From Patellaria atrata CBS 101060 (taxonomy: Eukaryota > Ascomycota > Dothideomycetes > Patellariales > Patellariaceae), in assembly GCA_010093705.1 (NCBI GenBank), contig MU006098.1, positions 882,666-946,665 on the forward strand: a stretch of DNA of 64,000 nt. Reading direction: 5' to 3'. The position numbers and the translations under genes were made by a program. The notes below the pieces were generated by a model that saw only the letters and a program-made list of their open reading frames with translations, made no database searches and had not been told where the DNA came from. This document shows positions 23,441-35,200 of this stretch, piece after piece. Numbering within the stretch: position 1 is the stretch's first letter; each line of letters opens with the position of its first letter.

Positions 23441-26400
23441 ATGGCTTCCCTCGTATCTGCCAGTGATCTAGTTAAGGCCAGTAAAATAGCGTTTGACATA
23501 TATCAGATGGGATGGTCGAAAGAACTAAACGCAAGTGAGTGATCAGCCTTCTTTAACTTGACCCCTGAGCACAGATCAGAAAGCCTTGTCGAATATGCAA
23601 ATTATCTATGTATATATATCTCGATTGATGACCACTCTCGCGTACTTGGTTTAAATAGACACTTACAAGCAAATTGTAGCTGTCCAATTTAACGAATTCG
23701 GCGAGGACATTAGAGGACTCGGTCAGAACCTCAAGGATGTCGTTACAGTAGTAACCAATGCGACACAACAACAATCGGGTGGAAATAAGTTCTGGGACCT
23801 GTCCTCTCTCGAGGAGATTATCGGGGATTACAACAGAACTTTGGCCGACTGCAGGGCGCTGTTACAGGAGAACCATCAAGTCAGTCAAAGAACAAATCCA
23901 GTGTACAGTGTACAATGGAACGTTCTTGTTCAGCCTCGTATTACTCGATTGCAGACGCGGCTTCAATTCCACAATTCGAAGGTATTCTGTAACTGACCAT
24001 ATCTCTCATCACATAAGCTAACTGGACAGATTGCCATCCTACTCAAACCACTTGAGCTGTAGGTTGGAAGCCATTATGAAATGCGATCTATGATATCCTA
24101 ACAGACTTCAGAAAACTTCTCACCGAAGTACATGATGATCTAGCTTCAAGGATCAATGCTGTACACAGGGAAGTACTCAACCTTAAGTCGTTGATTGTCC
24201 CGAATATCAATGAAGCGATCAGGCAAAGAGGACAACAACAGACGTACAATTTAGATGTTCCATCGTCTATAAGTACGCAGTTTGTTGATGTAGCTGAGAA
24301 GGATTACCCGGACATAAGAGCATTGGGGAAGTTCCCTTTGAAGGCAGGGGCCGACGCTTTTGTGTTTCATTTTAACAAGGTAAGGTATATTTCAGCGGGA
24401 GAGTATACGGACATTTCAAAACGTACTTTTGGACCCGTGCTAACTGTAGAACTACTGTATGCCCCAGAGGAGCTATCTAGTAGGAATCCCCATACGGATA
24501 ATACATTATTCCATACTAGAATACTATATTTCTTTACTTAACGCGATATTAGATTTTGTTGTAGAACACGTAAGGTATTATCCGTATGGAGATTCTTGCC
24601 ATAGATAGCTCCTCTGGGGCATACAATAGTCCTACAGTTAGCTCGGGTCTAAAATTACGCTTTAAAGTGTCCGTATACTTTCCCTATATCATCTTTCCTA
24701 ACCCTAAAGAATCTCAGGACAATTCGAGCTAATTGATTTTCGATAGAGCACTAGGAATTTTACGCCAGGTCGTTTCGTCCAGCAGAGGACGCCGTGTGCG
24801 CTTCAATACTTGAGCTTACTAAAATGTATCTGGATAATGAGTTATCTGAAAACAAGCAATGAACTTGTGATTGCTGGGTCGGAGTCCCACTGGCCCGACT
24901 ATATCAAGCAACTAGAAGAAGTAAGCAACGTTGAAGCTCAGAAGCACACGTATAATTCATAACTCATTCGTACATTTAGAACTTAGCCCTAGAATGTCAA
25001 CGATTTGAACCAGGTCGATATGATCAATTGATGGCTCCCCCGCTGGATGAAGTTTCGTCCGAAGACTTCAGTATATGGTTAGCAGATGAGCTTCAAAGTC
25101 TCCTGTCGCCTTTCCAGGAGACGGAAATGAGGGAGCAAATACTTCGAGTGTAAGACACCCTGCATGGTTACTTGTCCTTTGAACTATTTTTCTGACATAT
25201 CTTTAGCCGTTTACCAAGCTCTTCATCCTCCGTAAAGCACGAGCTGTCTTTATTCAAGACAGGTCCTTACAAGATGACGGTAGCTGAAAAAGTAGTAGAC
25301 ACTTCTTCACAGACTTCGAGGTCCGCAGGTAAGGTTCCGCTTTGACTTTCAAAGAAAGTCTTGATTCTGATGTAACAATTATTATAGATAGAGAGCTCGA
25401 CTTCGATCTTAGGACTGTAAAGTTGATCCCCATGTATGCGATGCCGAGTTCTTTATCGTCACGAAATCTCATCATCATCGCTGAAAATAAAACGTCCACG
25501 TTTACATTCTCAGAGACGAGACACATATTAAAATTCCAGCATGCGATAACAGGTTATAAAGTATATGAGGGTTATGATCAGTACGTGAATTCAAGGCTTC
25601 GTCCTAGCTTAACTAACTCTAGCAAGATCAGAAGTACGTGCATCGTTCGTTCTCTCCGGTTCGCGAGAGATAAAGGCGGATGTTCGAATTCAACTCTGGT
25701 TGCCGAAATCAATGCATTCGAGTACAATGTCAGCAAACGAGTCCAATGCAAGTGTCCAGACTACTATTCCTATTCCTTTGAGTAGTCCCAACTTCGGGAG
25801 CTATACAAGTGTCAACGCGAGCAACAGAATGGCGAGTCCGACACCCTTAGGCAGCAGACGTTTGTTACCCTTGAATACCATCAACCAGCCTAACGGAAGT
25901 ACGTCAGGGTTTTTAGATATCCCAAGTCCGATAAGTCCAAGTCGACTGTCTAGAAGAACCTCAACCATCTATTCAGCTTCAAGCTCAATGTCAACAGGTT
26001 CAAGCAGTATCTCAGCTATAAGTACTGGTTCGGGAAAGGGGAGGTTACATACAAAACCTCCAAAACCGATGATGGTACTCTTCGTTAAGGAGAGAGAGCA
26101 AGGAAGTAAGCTGTCGTTGGTCACCATCGAAATCGATGACCAAAGCTATATCAACCGAGATAACTGCCGCTGCAATCGTGCAAAGAGTGATTGCCATTAC
26201 AGTGCAATCGAGAGAAAGGGGAACCTTATTGCTCACCGATATGTTGCCGATGACGGTCTCAATGGCTGGGATGCTGCGGTACTAGCGATTACTCGCCAAA
26301 GAGACTCTAGAACAGCATGGGAAGGCTTGAAACGTGTCAATCTAAAGTTCAAAGAACTCAAAGGTATACTTATTATTGGCGTTCGCTTGAGTTTGCACTC

Positions 26401-26611
26401 ACCGCATCTAGATCGAGAACACTTCGCCGGCCAGATGTGCAACTGTAATATAAAAATGACCAACGATATGAAGCGCTGCATTCTTGAAGGTCACCGTGGT
26501 TTCTATGGTGAAATCCAACACATCGGTAACCAACGCCTTCAAAATTACCACGCAGACTGGTCTAGTAGCTGGAAACAGAACTTTTCGGAAAGACCAGATG
26601 CTTGGTCATAA
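23441..26611 (+). pseudogene. Fungal N-terminal-domain protein, apparently frame-broken
   Basis: Starts MASLVSASDLVKASKIAFDI ... YQMGWSKELNA, the head of a large fungal family that shares its N-terminal domain with STAND/NLR-like proteins. Exons by eye: 23441-23534, 23680-23981, 24030-24058, 24112-24379, 24755-24920, 24980-25149, 25207-25328, 25388 onward. Recognisable parts: VQFNEFGEDIRGLGQNL, ILLKPLEL/LKLLTEVHDDL, FRPAEDAVCASILELTKMYL, ELVIAGSESHWPDYIKQL, LTRTVK-like LRTVKLIPMYAMPSS, ADVRIQLWLPKS, a Ser-rich linker, then NLKFKELK and CNIKMTNDMKRCILEGHRG. The frame changes near 24855 (after ELSENK) and again between about 25590 and 25640, and no splice signal repairs either. So it is a pseudogene, a sequence error, or unusually spliced. 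Function of the family is unknown to me. A MITE lies in intron 4. Confidence 0.65.
24397..24684. mobile_element. Foldback MITE (288 bp) in an intron
   Basis: Two inverted arms of about 110 bases (24397-24504 and 24575-24684) flank a 70-base centre. Ends begin GGGARAGTATACGGACA. The arms agree over nearly their whole length; most differences are transitions (for example GAACTACTG against GGACTATTG), with one small length difference. There is no coding capacity. A target-site duplication is not clear (TATAT occurs close to both ends). It lies 17 bases inside the intron that starts at 24380 and makes that intron about 375 bases long, against 48-145 for its neighbours. A non-autonomous DNA transposon is the best reading. 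Confidence 0.85.
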
Positions 26612-27236
26612 CATACCAAGGCTGTATTCAAAAACTTTCGTGTGCATTGTGATGCATTATTCCGAGATGGCGTTGACGTTAGTAGCTTGGGGTAAAGGGT
26701 TGCTTTGGCATTGGTCCATGATACGGGATAGTCCGATATAGATTCTGAAACACAGTGGAATTATCCTTGGTATACGACACTTGTTGTTTTTGATCCCTAT
26801 TTCATTATAGCATTAGATGAGGTTCATTGGTCCTCTGTGAATAGATATGTCCTGATCTGAAAACGAGGGCAAAAGCCCGTTGACTGGAATCATGGCTGAA
26901 GTTAACGAGTGATGTGAAAGAAGAGATAACCGTCAAGCTCGGTAGAGTCAGAAGTCGATTGCGATGTGTAGACACTGATGAGTATAGTATGGGATAGTTT
27001 TCCTCCTGTATATGAAGGAGTTGGGACTGGATGTGAAAGCGGATTAAATGCCTCGGTTCTATTCTCTGAAGAAATTGTCCGACGGGAGCTATCTACCGCA
27101 GCTCTAACCTTGACGCTTGTGTGAATGACGCAGGAGTCGAGCATCAACTATTTACATTCTTTCTATATATTATCAAAGGTTTTTTCTCCTATCTAAAGTT
27201 CCTAAACGCTCTTTTGTTCTCTTCTCTTCTTGTAGG
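26612..27236. other. Intergenic, no gene seen
   Basis: 3' flank of the broken gene and promoter of the hydrolase. A pyrimidine-rich stretch (TTTGTTCTCTTCTCTTCTTG, 27214-27233) ends in TAG just before the hydrolase ATG and could be a 5' UTR intron end. Confidence 0.5.
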
Positions 27237-28321
27237 ATGTCAACCGAAGAAGGGTGGCACACCGTCGATGATGGAGCTAAGTTATACACCAAAACATGGA
27301 AGGTGAGTTAAGTCCCCAAAGACATCCTCAAATATCGTAGAATGACTTAGGGATTAGGCAAGCGATGAGAAAGCTAGACTCGTCTTCGTTCATGGTTTCA
27401 GCGATCACTGTATGTAACTGCTATGTCTCTTCTCCGACGCGCAGTACGCTCATCCGATTGGACAGGCAACGCCTACTACAATTTCTTCCCAACCCTTTCC
27501 GCTAAAGGTATTACCGTATATGCTTTTGACCAACGAGGTTGGGGCCGCAGCGTTATCAAGTCTTCCCAAAAGGGCCTCACAGGTCCAACGACGCGGGTCC
27601 TCGCGGACATCACATCCCTAATCAGGCCGCTGACACCTTCACCTGTACCGTTGTTTCTGATGGGACACTCTATGGGCGGAGCAGAGGTTCTGACTTGGAT
27701 GTCTCAGGGCCCGGCCGATGTGAAGAAACATATTCGGGGATATCTAGCAGAAACTCCCTTCATCGCGATTCACCCTTCGACACGTCCTCTGAAAATGACT
27801 GTTGTATTAGGTAGACTAGCAGGGAAAGTATTACCGCGTAAACAAATGGTCCAAGTCATCGACGCAAAATTTGTATCCCGAGATTCAGCGGTTCAGAAAG
27901 CGTTCGCGGAAGATAGGCTCTGCCATGATACAGGAACACTAGAAGGGCTGGCTGGGATGCTCGATCGAGCAGCAGATCTGGAGAACGGGAAAGTTAAAAT
28001 CAGTGAGGGTGCTGGTGAAGGGGGAATCACAAGATTGTGGGTCGGCCACGGGACGGAAGATAAGGTTTGCAGCTATGGCGCCGCAAAGGAATTCTTTGAT
28101 ACTGTAACGGTGAAGGACAAAGAATTCAAAACGTACCCAGGATGGTATCACAAACGTAAGCAATCCTTTAATCCGACTGCATGGAAGAATCAAACTGATT
28201 TGACGTAGTACATGCGGAACCTGGAGAAGATAGCATCACATTCGCAAATGATATTGCGAAATGGATTCTTGATCGCAGTGGCGCAACCGGAGAACCTAAC
28301 GAATCGAAGTCGAAGCTATGA
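27237..28321 (+). CDS. Monoacylglycerol-lipase-like alpha/beta hydrolase
   Basis: Serine hydrolase that most likely releases fatty acid and glycerol from monoacylglycerols, as yeast Yju3 does. Four exons (27237-27302, 27358-27409, 27466-28155, 28209-28321) give 306 residues, the family length. Start MSTEEGWHTVDDGAKLYTKT; oxyanion region LVFVHGFSDHC (30-40); FDQRGWGRS (60-68); nucleophile Ser108 in GHSMGG; acid Asp238 in VGHGTEDKV; His271 in WYHKLHAEPGED. The triad is complete only in the spliced form, because the last joint creates the KLHAEPG segment. There is no signal peptide; lipid droplets or the ER surface are the expected site. Confidence 0.93.
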
Positions 28322-28759
28322 TATTGAGAAGGTACGGAGGATTTTGCAAAGCTGGATCTTCGAATTCAATCGGATTAGCATGGCGCATGGAGGAAGTCCA
28401 TAGAGGATAACTCAAAAGTTCGGTGTATGTCAGCATGAATTTTAGCCACGGCGTTCCATAGGAAATCCTTTCGAAATTGTGTTTTTGAGGAGAATCATTG
28501 CCTCTCTATCTTATTACTGAGTGGTGCACGTGACCGGTTTACGATAAAAAATTCCGCGCACCTCGCTCCGGCAACGTCCCCAGAATGCAGAATAGAAGCT
28601 GCAGGGCAATGCACCCCAAGGCTCTAAAGCACGAGCTTGGATTATCCAGAACTCAAGTTCGATACCACCTTTAGCTGACGGGAGGTGTGTTTCGGTTTCT
28701 TCCCTCCACTATCCTCCCAGTCAGTTCGGTGTCTCCTCTTGCCCTCCATTATTGGGACT
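28322..28759. other. Intergenic, no gene seen
   Basis: Short gap between two plus-strand genes; contains the promoter of the small protein gene. No element recognised. Confidence 0.5.
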
Positions 28760-29523
28760 ATGAGTGGCACGGGTGAGAATACACGGTACGTATACTCTCA
28801 TCTTTCGTCTCAATATTCTAGATCTATCTTCTAACCTACGATTTCCGATCAGTGCCTGGCGCCGCGGCTCCAATGCTCCCTCCAACGCACAACGTCAAAA
28901 TACGGGTCCATCCCGTGACCGCTCAGGTGCCAACACGCCCAACCGACAGGACAGCGGACGTACATCTTTAGGTGGTTCGCAAGCTGGAAATGCTTGGGGA
29001 CGGGATAAGAACGCTGGCGGTGCCTCTGTTGGCTCTGGGGGTGCGGTCGGAGGAGCCTTCGCCGATGAATCGCATGTTGAGGTTGGTGGGTTCAATGGTG
29101 CTGCGGTGCGGGAGAATTTGAGGAAGGGTATGTCTATTGATTAGTTTAAAACTAGATGGAACATCTGCGACTCCATACAAGGAACGGCCCATAGCAGACT
29201 GCAAGTCAGAGAGCTAATTGGTTATGATAGGATATAAAGATGCGATTGCCGCAAGTGGAGGTTGGTGCAATGGAACACTCATCCCGCCTCGTATTCCAGA
29301 TGATCATGAAAGCTAACACCATATAGCTGATGAGAAGTCATTGCTCTTTAAATCGCAAGCAGATGCTCCGGCCAAATCAGGCGGTGTTTGGGGCACTAAA
29401 CGTGAGTCTCTTCTTTGTTCAGTGTATTGGTAAATCGCTGATATCGTGACAGCGAGTCAAATGGCCAACGGACAAGACTTCTTTATTCAACTTCGTAAGC
29501 AACTTGCGAACCTTGAAAAGTAG
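28760..29523 (+). CDS. Small conserved fungal protein, Gly/Ser-rich
   Basis: Five exons (28760-28785, 28853-29127, 29231-29260, 29327-29401, 29453-29523) keep phase throughout and give 158 residues. The chain starts MSGTGENTRAWRRGSNAPS, has a disordered Asn/Arg/Ser/Gly middle (QAGNAWGRDKNAGG), then a more conserved-looking part: VGGFNGAAVRENLRKGYKDA, DEKSLLFKSQADAP, GGVWGTKPSQMANGQDF and FFIQLRKQLANLEK. A 30-base exon is unusual but in phase at both ends. I recognise no domain and no targeting signal. Four clean introns in so short a gene argue strongly that it is expressed. Function unknown. Confidence 0.75.
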
Positions 29524-30184
29524 AAGCCCTTGAATACACTTGCTTACTATCTTGTCTTTGCGAACATATTTCCATAGAACGGGCGTCGTTAAGCGGCATT
29601 GGGCATTAATGGCGTATGGAGAATATCCCGGCATGAATCAATACTGTAGTTAAACCTTCGCTATATACTTCGATCCTTAGAAGTATCCTTTTTTGGCCCA
29701 AGGATTAGTCTCAGTATGAGTCTCAGGCTCACCAGCTTGTAACTTTTGCTTTACAAAATTCTTTGTGCCAACATAATTCGTCAGAAATATTTGTACCTAG
29801 GAATAAGAACATATTTGGTATAAACCATTAGACTGACACTAGGACTATTGGATTGATCTTATTCTACTGTACATATATATGATTGCCAGAACCTTGAACC
29901 GCGGGATATTTGACAACTCAACTTTAACAGGAAACAACTGACGATTAAATCAGGCCCAGAATCATTTGACAAGCTCAAATCATTGTCCGTTGAATGGTTT
30001 TAGGCAAGAGTGAAAAAGCAAACTAACTTGGTTCTTGGTGGAAGGCTTTCCGTCCTGTTGACCTGGATACGTACTAGAACTATGCCCACACGTCGCTCGC
30101 GGTACTGTACTGTACAATAACTTTCTCCTCAACCTCCACAGTTCCACCAGCTCGGACAATAAAGCATTTTACTACGCTAGACTA
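29524..30184. other. Intergenic, no gene seen
   Basis: AT-rich. Ends with GGTACTGTACTGTACAATAA (30101-30120), one of the recurring palindromic words, followed by a C/T-rich 5' UTR. Confidence 0.5.
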
Positions 30185-31460
30185 ATGTCTTCACCACCAC
30201 AAACACCCCACCGTCCCCCCACCTCACACCGGCGACACCCGTCTAGCCTTGACCTTCGCACAACTCCATCACGATACTCAGTGAGCCGGCGCTCATCCGC
30301 AGCAGGCTACTCACCTATCACACCCCGGTCTAGCCATGGTATAGGCAACAGTCTTGCAAACGAACTTGACGATCTCGGCGATGGCGTTGTGGGTGGAGAT
30401 TTCGGGACACTGGCGGATGAGCTTGCTGAGGCATGGGATGAAGAAGAGGAAGAGACGGAAGAGGATGTGCACAACGGGTTTGAGGACGAATTGGAGCGTT
30501 TGCGAAGTAATAGCAATAGCAATAGCATTGGTGACCTCGGACGTGACAGCGGAATCGCGATTGATTCACCCGTAGGTCACAGCAATTTGGCACCGTCTGT
30601 AACTCAAAGAAGCGCGAGATATCATAGAAGGAAAACGTCACGGTATGATGGTTCGGATTATGGGTCAGATAGCGAACTGGAGGCTCCAGACGGTATCTCA
30701 GCAGGGCTCGAAGCACGTATCGCAGCTGTAGAAGGACTGGTGAAGAGAGGGTTGGAAGAGAACGGTAGCTCTGCAGATACCGTGGTTGCAAGGTTGACAG
30801 GGCAACTAAGAGATTTGGGGAGCCAAGCTGCTGCTGAAGGGGGTGCGACGCGGTGAGTTATCTCTTTTCCTTTCTACGTAATGTAGAAAGAGGACGAAGC
30901 TACCTGCTTTTGATTTGAGCACCTTTGGGCACAAAAAGCACCTTACTAATTGGCTGAATAGTCTCACAACCGCAAACACTTCCATAACTACCCACCTCAC
31001 ACACCAAACCCGCGTCATAAACTCCTTAACATCTTCCCTCCTCGGACCGTTTGCCGTACTGCCATCGCTAGAACTCATCGACGAACTCCTTCCCCTCCTC
31101 GTCGACACTCTCGAATCACTTCCCCAACCTCCAACCGCGCCCATATTCGCGCTTCATGCCCTCACCAATAGCACACGTGAACTACTAGCCTCGCTGTCCT
31201 ACCTTTCCGATTCATTGCAAATCTCTCGAGAAACAACAACGACCGCGACGAGGCGGCTAAAGACCGTGACGGAGGCGATGGGCGAGTGGAAACGTGAACG
31301 GGAACTAGAGGAAGAAGGTCGACGGTGGATAGAAAAGGGAGAGTGGGAGCGGAGACTTAGGGAGAGAGAGGCAAAAAAGGTATGTGGGGAGGTTGTCGGA
31401 GGGTTCGAAGAAGTGTGTGATGGGTGGCGGAGACGGTTTGTTGAAGGGCTTGGGGCGTAA
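30185..31460 (+). CDS. Conserved hypothetical, Ser-rich head with helical C-terminus
   Basis: Two exons (30185-30852, 30962-31460), 388 residues. The head is Pro/Ser/Arg-rich (TPHRPPTSHRRHPSS). Next come LANELDDLGDGVVGG and an acidic run (AWDEEEEETEEDV), a Ser/Asn tract, then helices: GLEARIAAVEGLVKRGLEE, VVARLTGQLRDLGSQAA, LTTANTSITTHLTHQTRVIN and a long Glu/Arg-rich helix (KRERELEEEGRRWIEKGEWE). Repeated hydrophobic spacing suggests a coiled-coil scaffold. I do not recognise the family. The joint R/LTTANTS is in phase with a normal GTGAGT donor. No signal or membrane segment. Confidence 0.75.
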
Positions 31461-32191
31461 GACGTTGAAGTACTGGCTGCCAGGACGGACCATATTACTC
31501 TTACCCTCAGAGTCAGGATGTAATGGGCTAACAAAGGCGATTCAAGGACATTGACATATGGGATACGGGCGTAAGGGGGCGGCTTTGATTGACATTACCT
31601 TACGTATGTGGGAGAAATGGCCGATGCGGTTGGAGTTGGAAGACTAATTTATTTCCAAAACGAGACTTGTGCAACTGTCTCGATATCCACGGCCGCTTGG
31701 AGAGAGCAATAATTAAAGATGGAATAATAGTACCATGCTTCGCGGGTGATAGCGCTCGTATTTCATAGAGACGAAGGTTTTACCCACGAGATCAATAGGA
31801 TGGGTTACTATCCGAAGAATATCACGGTACGAATAAGCCCAATGCACTTATTGATGGATTTGTTACCTAGAATTCTAAAAGAAAATTGTAAAGCGTACTT
31901 CGAATACATACCTAAAAGAATCCGAACAATAAAGCATAACAGTTCATATCTCTATCCCCATCTGGACTCTGATTACATTTGCCGGTCAAGCTTACTTGAT
32001 TCTACTCTTGATGTACGTTCATTGATAAAGGGTATAAAAGATCAAGAATGTCCAGCATGTGCCCGTAAATCACGCCGCCGATGCACAGCTATTCAGTATG
32101 CAGAACCATTACACATTATAGTAAGAATAGTCTTCACGGCGCGGGATTAGAAAGCTACATTGAATGATTACAGGCAATTACCCTACATCAA
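31461..32191. other. Convergent intergenic region with an uncertain ORF
   Basis: Between a plus-strand and a minus-strand gene. A plus-strand frame from the ATG at 31799 to 32150 (116 residues, including ECPACARKSRRR) has no recognised family and may be chance. It reads open from a GTG at 31746. Confidence 0.35.
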
Positions 32192-33580
32192 TCAAAATGC
32201 TGTCGCTATGAAATAAGCCTCTCTATAGCCTGCAGGAATCTCCCCAGTGCTCATCGCCATCCTATAGCCCATCGTAGTGCTGTACTCCTCTGTAGTTAAG
32301 ACCCTAACATAGTCCCCATTCGCCCTACATTCCAAAACCATCCCATTTACAGTGCCGCCTCTGTTCGAAGTCACCAAGCATTGGAGCGTTCGTGGTCCTC
32401 GCGCGAAATTCGATTGCACCCAAGCCGGATCGCTGCCATCGTAGAGTTGAAACTTACGGCCGAAGCAGTAGAGCGTCGAGTCCTCGCGTTCTAAGCCGCA
32501 AGCTAACCAGTTCCAATTCGACGGTGCCTTTGCACTGATGAAGTTGTTCGCGGTATTGTCACGTTTCACTTCTTCGCGCTCGTAGAGGCCTGGACTCGTT
32601 GCCGCCAGGCCGAAGGGTCTGATCTTGATTGCGGATATGACGACGTAGGATTGTGTAAAGGGACCATTGAAGTTCGCTGGCATGAGATAGCAGGTCCCTT
32701 GATCTCCCTCGGATGTAGGGGGCCTCCAAGACGCGGCGGTGCAGTCCACCCACCTCTCATCGCAGGTTTGGAGACATTCGGTGAGACTTGTTGTGGATAT
32801 GCTATCTGAACCAGCGCCCGAGAAATCCATGCCGCACTGGATCTGGTATGAAGTGGATGGAGTATCGTAGATTGTTTCATGCGCTGTAGGACATTCGAAG
32901 TCACTGAATTTCCAAGGATCGCTGGGGGTTGGTGTAGAAACTGCAGTGGTAGTTGGTGTCCCAGAGGAATCACTAATTACCTTTGCACCGATGATACCCG
33001 GGTGCCGTTTCCCTTTGGTTAATCTCGGTGGTCGGATTGTATCTTTCAGGGTACAATGGCGGGTGTCTTCGACGAACCTCAAAGCAACGCATCGTAAGTC
33101 ATTTCCACACGCAGTCAAACATGCTGAAAAGGTGATTCCAAAAAGATCCTGATAGTCGCCGTCCCGATGATCGACTCCGCACTCTACTTTCAACCGCCTA
33201 TTATTCACAGAGTGGACCACTCCGTCTTCTCGAGGACACCACGTCTGGTCATCTTCCTGCCGGGCTACCAGTCCCCTTTCCTCTAACGAGTTACGGAGTT
33301 CGAGTGCAGCATGCGGTTTGAGGTATACTCCACCCGTGGGCTCTGGGAGACAGCTGCAGGCGGAGCTGACGCGAGCGGCACGATGTCCACAATTCGACAG
33401 GTAGGCCGGTGTGGGTTGTGGAAGACGTGTAGAGTACACAGCGGTGAACTGATGACAGTAGTTATGAGCGAGTGAAGAATTTCCGAGTCTTTCTAAACAT
33501 GAATCTTGCACACAGGATCCTGATGCACTAACAGACAAAACGAGTGACAAGATAACGACAAATAACGAACGGAAGTCCAT
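32192..33580 (-). CDS. Secreted protein with two apple/PAN-like modules
   Basis: Single exon, 462 residues. Signal peptide residues 1-19 (LFVVILSLVLSVSA). A Cys-rich head (CVQDSCLERLG ... SSACSCLPEP) is followed by two similar modules: CPREDGVVHSVNNRRLKVEC ... CLTACGNDLRCVALRF ... HCTLKD, and CPTAHETIYDTPSTSYQIQC ... CLQTCDERWVDCTAASW ... TCYLMP. The C-x3-C core and the Cys spacing fit PAN/apple folds, which bind carbohydrate or protein. The last about 120 residues (NWNWLACGLEREDSTLYCFG ... MAMSTGEIPAGYREAYF) form a further domain I do not recognise. An extracellular adhesive or binding role is inferred only. Confidence 0.8.
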   Translation of the reverse strand: MDFRSLFVVILSLVLSVSASGSCVQDSCLERLGNSSLAHNYCHQFTAVYSTRLPQPTPAYLSNCGHRAARVSSACSCLPEPTGGVYLKPHAALELRNSLEERGLVARQEDDQTWCPREDGVVHSVNNRRLKVECGVDHRDGDYQDLFGITFSACLTACGNDLRCVALRFVEDTRHCTLKDTIRPPRLTKGKRHPGIIGAKVISDSSGTPTTTAVSTPTPSDPWKFSDFECPTAHETIYDTPSTSYQIQCGMDFSGAGSDSISTTSLTECLQTCDERWVDCTAASWRPPTSEGDQGTCYLMPANFNGPFTQSYVVISAIKIRPFGLAATSPGLYEREEVKRDNTANNFISAKAPSNWNWLACGLEREDSTLYCFGRKFQLYDGSDPAWVQSNFARGPRTLQCLVTSNRGGTVNGMVLECRANGDYVRVLTTEEYSTTMGYRMAMSTGEIPAGYREAYFIATAF

Positions 33581-34825
33581 CTTTCACGAAAAGAAGAAGA
33601 GGACGAGCAAAGGTAGGGAAAAAAGAGCGAAAGGTGAAGGAAACGGGGGGGTTAACTTTAGTTTTAGGTCAACATACTACATGTTTTTCTGGATAGACTA
33701 AAAGCTCTAGAGCGTGTTGATCGGAAGGTCAGCTCAGCCACGGCTTTCAGAGTGAGAAATTAGAAAAGAGCATTAAATCTGCGGGTCCGAAACAATCGAA
33801 AGCAAAGTAGCTTTTGCCAGCGAATTTGAGCCTCTTACACCGGACAAGTTAAGCTCCCAGCCACGATCTATCACCGTAACGAAGATGGCGTCTTGGACAT
33901 GAAGTGATTCGAGGGGAGGGCTATCCTACGCTTCGGAAACAGCACCTTGCACGCAATTGAAAACGCCACAGGCGCCTTATGAAAAGGGGTTAATAGTATT
34001 GGTCTGTAGAGGTAAGACTATGCCTTGTTACGGCCTGATGATGATAATGAGGGAATGAACACTGAATAAAAGCATTGTAGGGAAGCCATCATGTTGTTAC
34101 TCTCAATAACAGAAATTCTCGTAAAGGATGTTGATGGTAATAATGATGGGTTTGGATTTGTACCTGTACGGTGTCGTTCAGTCCCAGTTGTCGATCCGGT
34201 TAAATTTAGTGTCCCTTTGTCGATCATTCTAACTCCTAAGACGTCGAAAAACAACACCAGGTGCTATGGATGAATTCCTAGATATCAATGTCGAGTACGC
34301 ATCCTAAGTTTCCTACTCTTTACATCTCTGTTTAAGCGACCGGCACTTCCCAATAGATCATCACCTATAGAACTGCACAAGATATCTCGATAGAACGAAT
34401 TGGAGACGGCAACAGTTCTCTATTCGCAATCTCCCCTCTGCTGGACGACTCAAAGTCATGAAATCAATATCTGGCTCAATGAAGATTGCAAGCAGTGTAT
34501 TGTGGAACCTATCGGCCCTAAGTCATATTAATCTGCAGCAAGCTTTTGATGACCGATTGTGAACTCATCATCCATTTTCAAGACCATAACCATGCCATTG
34601 TAGAAAGAGACCATGCCTTACACCGAAATAAAGGACCATCAACTCCATCGCGAGACCATGAAGGGCGGAAACTAGAACCAACCACCGAAATCGATTAATC
34701 AGAACCACCGGGAGCTTGCTTTTGGTTTCCTGGAGTGATGTTGACTCAATATCGCGTAGACAACTGCCTAGAAATCATTGACACGTTGATCCGAATTTAG
34801 AGCGGTGTTGTCCTCGTGTGGAGAC
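33581..34825. other. Intergenic, no gene seen
   Basis: Promoter of the apple-domain gene, then about 1 kb with only short frames. Nothing with family likeness or repeat structure was seen. Confidence 0.45.
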
Positions 34826-35200
34826 TTAGATGCGGTCAATAGGAAGATCTTCGCCAACGGCCTCACGCTGGTGGCAACGGCCCCAGCACTTATTGCACTA
34901 TAAGTAATATGGTCAGTCAGATCCGATCTGAAAAGTTTAGGAGACATACGGCAGCGCCTTTGCATATTCGATCTTCACATGGCTTAATGCAGTAGAATTG
35001 GGCGCCACAAGCATATGAAGCGTTAGTATGGTCCTAAAACACGCGCACATCGAGCTTACAAAGTAGCACTTCTGGAACTCGGCGTCACAGTCACCAGCGC
35101 AGTCCATGGCACGGCAAGACTCGGGAGTGGGCTCAGGGATACCCTGAGGAAAAGCAGACGCAAGGGCGAGGCCAGAGGCAAGAACAAGGAGGAGACGCAT
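34826..35200 (-). CDS. Small secreted cysteine-rich protein
   Basis: Starts MRLLLVLASGLALASAFPQG with a clear signal peptide (cut near residue 16). Exons 35200-35060, 34982-34950 and 34897-34826 give 81 residues with about ten Cys in the mature chain (ESCRAMDCAGDCDAEFQKC; PCEDRICKGAACNKCWGRC). Intron 2 (52 bases) is normal. Intron 1 is awkward: the donor GTAAGC and a perfect TACTAAC branch site are present, but the next AG is 39 bases further on, and the skipped piece itself reads ACGAQFYCIK, which looks coding. So the exact first joint is open. Size, Cys content and secretion fit the effector-like class; function unknown. Confidence 0.65.
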
